From JANYHF01 sp031367715 (GTDB taxonomy: Bacteria; Pseudomonadota; Alphaproteobacteria; Rhizobiales; Hyphomicrobiaceae), in the NCBI GenBank assembly GCA_031367715.1, contig JANLQJ010000311.1, positions 1 to 10,973 of the forward strand: a stretch of DNA of 10,973 bases, written 5' to 3'. Shown in pieces: positions 6,766 through 10,973 of the stretch (its first letter is position 1; every line of letters begins with the position of its first letter). The notes under the pieces were generated by a model. That model searched no databases. It had not been told where the DNA came from and saw only the letters and a list, made by a program, of their open reading frames with translations. Both the position numbers and the translations under genes were made by a program.

Positions 6766-7935
6766 TTATAACTTCCCCGCGAATGCATCCAGGAACAGCT
6801 GCTTGGCGTTTGCCTCGGTCAGCGGTACGGGATTGGTCCCCGCCGTTGGGTCAACCACGGCCATCTTGGCAATCAGATCCGCCTTCGAAGTATCGGGCAC
6901 GCCGAGCTGTTTCAGCGTATGCGGAGCGTCGGTTTCCTTGCGCAGCTCCAGGATCCAGTTCTGGAAGCCATCGAAGCCGCCCTTGATACCCAGCACCTGC
7001 GACAGATAATTGATCTTGTCCGTGATCGCCGGGCGGTTCATGACGAGGACGTACGGAATATAGACCGCGTTCGTCATGCCGTGATGGGTGTTGTAGAGCG
7101 AGCCCACCGGATGCGACAGCGAGTGGATGGCGCCGAGCCCCTTTTGGAACGCAACCGCGCCCATGGCGGCCGCGCTCATCATGTTGCCGCGGGCATCGAT
7201 GTCCTTGCCGTTGGCCACGGCACGAGCGAGGTTCTCTTTGACCAGGCGAATGCCCTCGACGGCGATACCGGCCGACATCGGATGATAGGTTGGCGCACAA
7301 AAAGCTTCCAGGCAGTGGGCGAGCGCGTCCATGCCGGTGCCCATGGTGAGCTTTGCCGGCAGCCCCACGGTCAGTTCGGGATCGCAGATGGTCACGACGG
7401 GCAGCATCTTGGGATGGAAGATGATCTTCTTCTCGTGCGTGTCTTCCTTGGTGATGACGCCGGCGCGCCCGACTTCCGAGCCCGTGCCTGCCGTCGTCGG
7501 CACGGCGATGACGGGAGCGATACCTGAAGCGTCGGCGCGTTTCCACCAGTCGCCGATATCCTCGAAGTCCCAGATCGGCCTCGTCTGGCCGGCCATGAAG
7601 GCGATGCACTTGCCGCAGTCGAGCGCCGAGCCGCCGCCGATGGCGATGACGCTGTCATGGCCACCAGCCTTGTAGATCTCGAGCCCCGCCGCGAGATTGG
7701 ACTCAGTTGGGTTGGCTAGCACTTGGCCCCAGATGTCGGCCTCGATGCCGGCCTTTTTCAGGATGGCCTTGGCCTGCTCGATGACCGGGAACTTCATCAG
7801 GCCGGGATCGGTAACGATCAGCGGCTTCTTGAAGCCGGCGCCCTTGGCCGCTTCGCCCAGTTCCTCGATGCGGCCTGGTCCAAAGAGGACGCGGGTGGGG
7901 TAGGACCAGTTGGTTTTGGCGGGGGTGGAGGTCAT
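6766..7935 (-). CDS. Iron-containing (type III) alcohol dehydrogenase
   Basis: This 389-residue NAD(P)-dependent dehydrogenase interconverts an alcohol and its aldehyde. The dinucleotide-binding GGGSALDCGK is at 100-109 and the family signature PTTAGTGSEV at 147-156. The metal ligands are Asp203 and His207 (GMDALAHCLEAF), His271 (GAIHSLSHPVG) and His285 (YNTHHGM), with the same spacing as in E. coli FucO. All four are present, so the enzyme should be active. Placed between an aldehyde dehydrogenase and an amidotransferase, and with a glutamine-synthetase-like ligase upstream, it most likely oxidises the hydroxyl of a gamma-glutamylated amino alcohol. Removal of a toxic aldehyde by reduction is an alternative. 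A weak AAAGG precedes the ATG. Confidence 0.9.
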   Translation of the reverse strand: MTSTPAKTNWSYPTRVLFGPGRIEELGEAAKGAGFKKPLIVTDPGLMKFPVIEQAKAILKKAGIEADIWGQVLANPTESNLAAGLEIYKAGGHDSVIAIGGGSALDCGKCIAFMAGQTRPIWDFEDIGDWWKRADASGIAPVIAVPTTAGTGSEVGRAGVITKEDTHEKKIIFHPKMLPVVTICDPELTVGLPAKLTMGTGMDALAHCLEAFCAPTYHPMSAGIAVEGIRLVKENLARAVANGKDIDARGNMMSAAAMGAVAFQKGLGAIHSLSHPVGSLYNTHHGMTNAVYIPYVLVMNRPAITDKINYLSQVLGIKGGFDGFQNWILELRKETDAPHTLKQLGVPDTSKADLIAKMAVVDPTAGTNPVPLTEANAKQLFLDAFAGKL

Positions 7936-7957
7936 GGTGGGAGGCCTTTGTTAGAAA

Positions 7958-8006
7958 GGAACAGGTAACAGGGAACTGGGAACAGGGGCCCGTGTTCCCT
8001 GTTGCC
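7958..8006. repeat. Four 7-bp near-tandem repeats forming a hairpin between two operon genes
   Basis: Units GGAACAG, GTAACAG, GGAACTG and GGAACAG follow each other at 7958-7985. Bases 7964-7976 are complementary to 7994-8006 with one mismatch (a possible G-U pair in RNA), around a 17-base loop. The hairpin begins directly after the stop codon of the aldehyde dehydrogenase (minus strand, stop 8007-8009) and lies ahead of the alcohol dehydrogenase. It may act as an RNA-stabilising or attenuating element, or simply be an intergenic repeat. Confidence 0.65.
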
Positions 8007-9398
8007 TCAGATCTTCGTCTTCAAATGGAAACTCTTCACCCTGGTCACCGCATCGAAACCCAGCCGTGACAGCGTCACGCCGCGGCCGGTTTCCTTGACG
8101 CCGGTCCAGGCGAGGGCGGGATCGAGGTAGTCGCAGCGGTTCATATAGACAGTACCGGTCGCGATCTGGTCGCCCAGGGTTTCGGCCATCGCCGCATCGG
8201 CGGACCAGATCGACGCGGTCAGGCCATAGGCGCTGTCATTCATCAAGCGCACGGCTTCGGCGTCGTTCGCAACCGGCATGATTCCGATGACAGGACCGAA
8301 GTTCTCTTCACGCATCACGGCCATCTGGTGGTTGACGCTGCTCAGCACCTGCGGCGCCAGATAAGGCGAACCCGCCTCATTGCGCCTGAATCTGCTGCTG
8401 TCAATATGCGCCTTGGCGCCGGCGTGGAGCGCGGCGTCAATCTGTCCACGAACGAAATCGGCCGCCTTGCCAGAGATCATCGGTCCAAGCGTGGTTTCGG
8501 GATCGAGCGGCGTGTCGAGCACATATTTTTCCGTCAAGACACAGAAGGCTTCCAGGAATTTCGGGTAGATCGCCTTGTCGACGTAGATGCGCTCGACGCC
8601 ACAGCAGCTCTGGCCGGAATTGAAGAAGGCGCCATCGACGAGATTTTCGACCGCATGGTCGAAATCGGCATCGGCGCGGACGTAGGCCGGGTCTTTGCCG
8701 CCGAGTTCCAGGCCGACGCCGCACAGGGTCGCCGCAGCCACCCGCGCGACCGACCTTCCGGCCACGACGGAGCCGGTGAAGGCAACATGATTGATCTTGC
8801 CGGACAGGATGACGCGATCGGTCTGCTCATGAGTCAGCACCAGATTCTGGAATACGCCATGTGGCAGGCCGGCCTTGGCGAGCGCGTGCTGGAAATGCTC
8901 GCCGACCAGCAGCGTCTTGCTGGAATGCTTGAGGATGACCGCATTGCCCGCCAACAGCCCCGGCCAAATGGAATTGACGGCGGTGAGGTACGGATAGTTC
9001 CAGGGCGCCACGACAAAGACCGTGCCAACCGGATCGCGGCGGATGAAACGCTTGAAGCCCTGCTTGGGTCCGACATCGATATCGGCCAGCACTTCGGGTG
9101 CTATCGCCGTCATGTACTCGGCCCGCTCGGTAAAGCCGCGGGCGATTTCGTTGGCACCGTAGCGGATCGGACGACCCATCTGCCAGGCCAGTTCCTCGCC
9201 GATTGTGGTCTTCATCGCGTTCATGGCGGCCACGGCTTTGGTCAGGATCTTCGCACGCTCGGCAAGGGGCGTGCGCCGCCAGGGTTCCTGGGCGGACGTG
9301 GCGCGATCGAGGGCGGTCTCGATGGCGGAGTCGGAGGCGATGGGGCGCTGCGCGTAGACCTTGCCGTCGACGGGGGAAATTATCTGGATGTTCGACAT
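8007..9398 (-). CDS. NAD(P)+-dependent aldehyde dehydrogenase, probably acting on a gamma-glutamylated aldehyde
   Basis: This 463-residue ALDH-superfamily enzyme oxidises an aldehyde to the acid. It has the PWNYP motif with oxyanion Asn134, Lys157 for the cofactor (ILKHSSKT), the general base Glu231 in LELGGKDP, and the catalytic Cys265 in NSGQSCCG. Glu and Cys are 34 apart, as is usual. The second Cys beside the nucleophile is common in the family. MREENFGPV near the C-terminus is the conserved cofactor-ribose motif. The ATG at 9398 (MSNIQIISPVDG) fits the usual family N-terminus; the frame continues upstream to a TTG at 9476 without family-like sequence. The gap of 90 bases to the ligase gene is compatible with one operon. 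Subfamily is uncertain: succinate-semialdehyde or gamma-glutamyl-aminobutyraldehyde (PuuC) annotations are both likely from automatic pipelines. Confidence 0.88.
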   Translation of the reverse strand: MSNIQIISPVDGKVYAQRPIASDSAIETALDRATSAQEPWRRTPLAERAKILTKAVAAMNAMKTTIGEELAWQMGRPIRYGANEIARGFTERAEYMTAIAPEVLADIDVGPKQGFKRFIRRDPVGTVFVVAPWNYPYLTAVNSIWPGLLAGNAVILKHSSKTLLVGEHFQHALAKAGLPHGVFQNLVLTHEQTDRVILSGKINHVAFTGSVVAGRSVARVAAATLCGVGLELGGKDPAYVRADADFDHAVENLVDGAFFNSGQSCCGVERIYVDKAIYPKFLEAFCVLTEKYVLDTPLDPETTLGPMISGKAADFVRGQIDAALHAGAKAHIDSSRFRRNEAGSPYLAPQVLSSVNHQMAVMREENFGPVIGIMPVANDAEAVRLMNDSAYGLTASIWSADAAMAETLGDQIATGTVYMNRCDYLDPALAWTGVKETGRGVTLSRLGFDAVTRVKSFHLKTKI

Positions 9399-9488
9399 AG
9401 GATGGGCCCGGAGTTGCAAGCGTTGGAGTGATAGCTGGCTGAAGGCGCTGGTGCCAGCCTGCCGAGGCCGTTTCAAGTCTCGCTTAGC

Positions 9489-10862
9489 CTAATACCGCTC
9501 AAACCCCCTCTTAAGTTCCCAGTCGGTAATCCGCCGGTCGTATTCGAATTGCTCCCAATCGCCAGTATGGGCGTAGTGGTCGATGACGTCAGCGCCGAAG
9601 GCCTCCTTCAACATGGCCGAGCCGCGCAGATTCACTAGCGCCTCCCGCAATGTCTTGGGGATCTCGCGAACGTTGCCAGTGGCCGAGTAAGCGTCGCCCG
9701 CGAACACCGGTTCCAGCACCAGCTTCTCCTCGATGCCGCGCAGACCCGCCGCCAGCAATGCGGCCATGGCCAGATACGGGTTGAGATCGGCGCCGCCGAT
9801 GCGGCATTCGACGCGGATGGCCTTGCTGTCCGCCCCGCACAGGCGGAAGCCGGCAGTGCGATTGTCAAAGCTCCAGATCGAGCGTGTCGGGGCGAAGGTG
9901 CCAACCATGAAGCGCTTGTAGGAGTTGATGTAGGGGGCCAGGAAATAGGTGATGTCGCGCGAGTATTTCAATTGCCCGGCCATGAACTGGCGCATCAGCT
10001 CGCTCATGCCATGGTCGGCGGTGGGATCGAGGAATTTTGGCTGGTCATCGTCCTTGCCCCACAGCGACATGTGGATGTGCGAGGAATTGCCGGCCAGCCC
10101 ATAGTCCCACTTCGACATGAAGGTGACGGCCTTGCCCTGCAGATGCGCCATCTCCTTGGCGCCGTTCTTGATGATGACGTGGCGATCGGCCATGTCGAGG
10201 ATATCGGCATAGCGGACGTTGATCTCTTCTTGCCCCGGCCCCCATTCGCCCTTCGAGCACTCGACGGGAATGCCCGCTCCCGCCAGCCCGTTGCGCAGTG
10301 CCCGCATATAGGGCTCCTCCTTGCTGGTCTGCAGGATGTTGTAGTCCTCGATATAGTCCGAGGCGGTATGGGCATTCTTCCAATGCTTGCGGGTGAGGGC
10401 CTCGTAGCTCTCGTTGAACAGGAAGAATTCCAGCTCGGAGGCGGCGTAAGCTTTCAGGCCAAGCGCCGAGATGCGGTCGATCTGGCGTTTCAGGATGGCG
10501 CGTGGGCTATGCGGAAGATCTTTGTGCGTATGGTGGTCCTGCACGTCGCACAGCACCAGCGCGGTGGCGGTCAGCCAGGGAATGCGGCGCAGCGTCGACA
10601 GATCGGGTTTGAGCAGGAAATCGCCATAGCCCTGCGCCCAGCTGGCTGCCTTGTAGCCGGGCACCGGCTCCATATCGATATCGAGCGCGAGCAGGTAGTT
10701 GCAGGCATGCGTTTCCTCGTAACCGCCATCGACAAAGAAGCGCGCCGTGAAACGCTTGCCGGTGAGGCGGCCCTGCAGGTCGGTAAAGCAGACCAGCACG
10801 GTGTCGATTTCGCCGGTGTCGGTGAGGGCGGTCAGTTCGGCGAGGGAAAGCATGCCTTGCAT
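9489..10862 (-). CDS. Glutamine synthetase family gamma-glutamylamide ligase (PuuA-like)
   Basis: This protein of about 457 residues would join the gamma-carboxyl of glutamate to an amine using ATP. Metal-binding SELEFF has Glu143 and Glu145. The second metal region is GPGQEEINVRYAD (208-220). The nucleotide/glutamate motif GNSSHIHMS is at 258-266. NSYKRF (313-318) and RVECRIGGADLNPY (350-363) complete the active site. NSYKRF and GGADLNPYLA are characteristic of PuuA/GlnA3-4-like ligases rather than of the ammonia-assimilating GlnA, and no adenylylation tyrosine motif is apparent. The start is uncertain: ATG codons at 10862 and 10853 both fit, neither with a clear ribosome binding site. The frame stays open through a GTG at 10967 to the window edge, but that part runs through a repeat. 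It is the first gene of the four-gene operon. Confidence 0.88.
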   Translation of the reverse strand: MQGMLSLAELTALTDTGEIDTVLVCFTDLQGRLTGKRFTARFFVDGGYEETHACNYLLALDIDMEPVPGYKAASWAQGYGDFLLKPDLSTLRRIPWLTATALVLCDVQDHHTHKDLPHSPRAILKRQIDRISALGLKAYAASELEFFLFNESYEALTRKHWKNAHTASDYIEDYNILQTSKEEPYMRALRNGLAGAGIPVECSKGEWGPGQEEINVRYADILDMADRHVIIKNGAKEMAHLQGKAVTFMSKWDYGLAGNSSHIHMSLWGKDDDQPKFLDPTADHGMSELMRQFMAGQLKYSRDITYFLAPYINSYKRFMVGTFAPTRSIWSFDNRTAGFRLCGADSKAIRVECRIGGADLNPYLAMAALLAAGLRGIEEKLVLEPVFAGDAYSATGNVREIPKTLREALVNLRGSAMLKEAFGADVIDHYAHTGDWEQFEYDRRITDWELKRGFERY

Positions 10863-10928
10863 GTTGCGTAGGACCGTTGGTTGTTGGAACTTGAGCGCGT
10901 GTGGAATGCCAAGGGGCCAATGGTGTAG

Positions 10929-10947
10929 GGGCGGCTTGAGGCCGCCC
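10929..10947. repeat. Short GGGCGGC palindrome upstream of the ligase gene
   Basis: GGGCGGC (10929-10935) and GCCGCCC (10941-10947) pair around a 5-base loop, within the GTAGGGGCGGCTTGAGGCCG context of a widespread intergenic repeat type. Its presence upstream of 10862 argues that the open frame here is untranslated leader rather than protein. It begins with the same GTAGGGGCG string as part of the palindrome at the left end of the window. Confidence 0.6.
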
Positions 10948-10973
10948 TCGTTCAGCACAACGGACACCTGTTT

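Noticed and set aside
7958..7985. CRISPR-like or iteron-like array
   Set aside because: The units are only 7 bases with no spacers, and neither replication nor cas genes are nearby; a small tandem repeat is the simpler description.
8328..9431. 367-residue open frame antisense to the aldehyde dehydrogenase
   Set aside because: It lies opposite an intact catalytic gene, has no family features, and its composition is typical of an antisense shadow.
9972..10871. 299-residue open frame antisense to the ligase
   Set aside because: Same reason: the ligase on the other strand has all its active-site motifs, and this frame has none of its own.

Overview
The window looks like chromosomal DNA from a GC-rich proteobacterium, most likely an alphaproteobacterium. 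The grounds are the high GC of most genes, the protein families, and the abundance of short intergenic palindromes of the GTAGG...CCTAC and GGGGTCAGACC types. No rRNA, tRNA or phage gene is present to settle the taxonomy, so this is inference.

Left part (1-2810). The window opens on a 154-base near-perfect palindrome. Next comes a small exported, cysteine-rich protein resembling the DUF4189 family, lying in a patch visibly richer in A+T than its surroundings. Convergent to it is a full-length oligopeptidase B gene (ptrB, minus strand) with an intact Ser-Asp-His triad.

Divergent intergenic region (2811-3277). It holds a GGGGTCAGACC hairpin just upstream of ptrB and a 267-base non-coding element with perfect 28-base terminal inverted repeats and an internal 21-base inverted repeat, probably a MITE-like insertion. 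The last part carries a possible promoter and a ribosome binding site for the next operon.

Sugar-nucleotide operon (3278-6000, plus strand). Three overlapping genes match wlbA/wbpB (C3 dehydrogenase), wlbB/wbpD (3-N-acetyltransferase) and wlbC/wbpE (PLP aminotransferase). Together they convert UDP-GlcNAcA to UDP-GlcNAc3NAcA, a precursor for surface polysaccharide. The preceding UDP-GlcNAc 6-dehydrogenase, a following 2-epimerase and glycosyltransferases are absent from the window. The operon ends in a 12-bp perfect inverted repeat that contains the stop codons of both convergent genes.

Gamma-glutamylation operon (10862-6029, minus strand). In transcription order it encodes a glutamine-synthetase-like gamma-glutamylamide ligase, an NAD(P)+ aldehyde dehydrogenase, an iron-type alcohol dehydrogenase and a class I glutamine amidotransferase-like hydrolase. 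The logic resembles the Puu polyamine pathway, but with an alcohol dehydrogenase and no amine oxidase (PuuB) in view. That set fits a primary amino alcohol such as ethanolamine: glutamylate the amine, oxidise the alcohol to aldehyde, oxidise to acid, then release glutamate and an amino acid. The substrate is an inference. The best candidates for something less described are this four-gene pathway, the 154-base palindrome and the 267-base inverted-repeat element.
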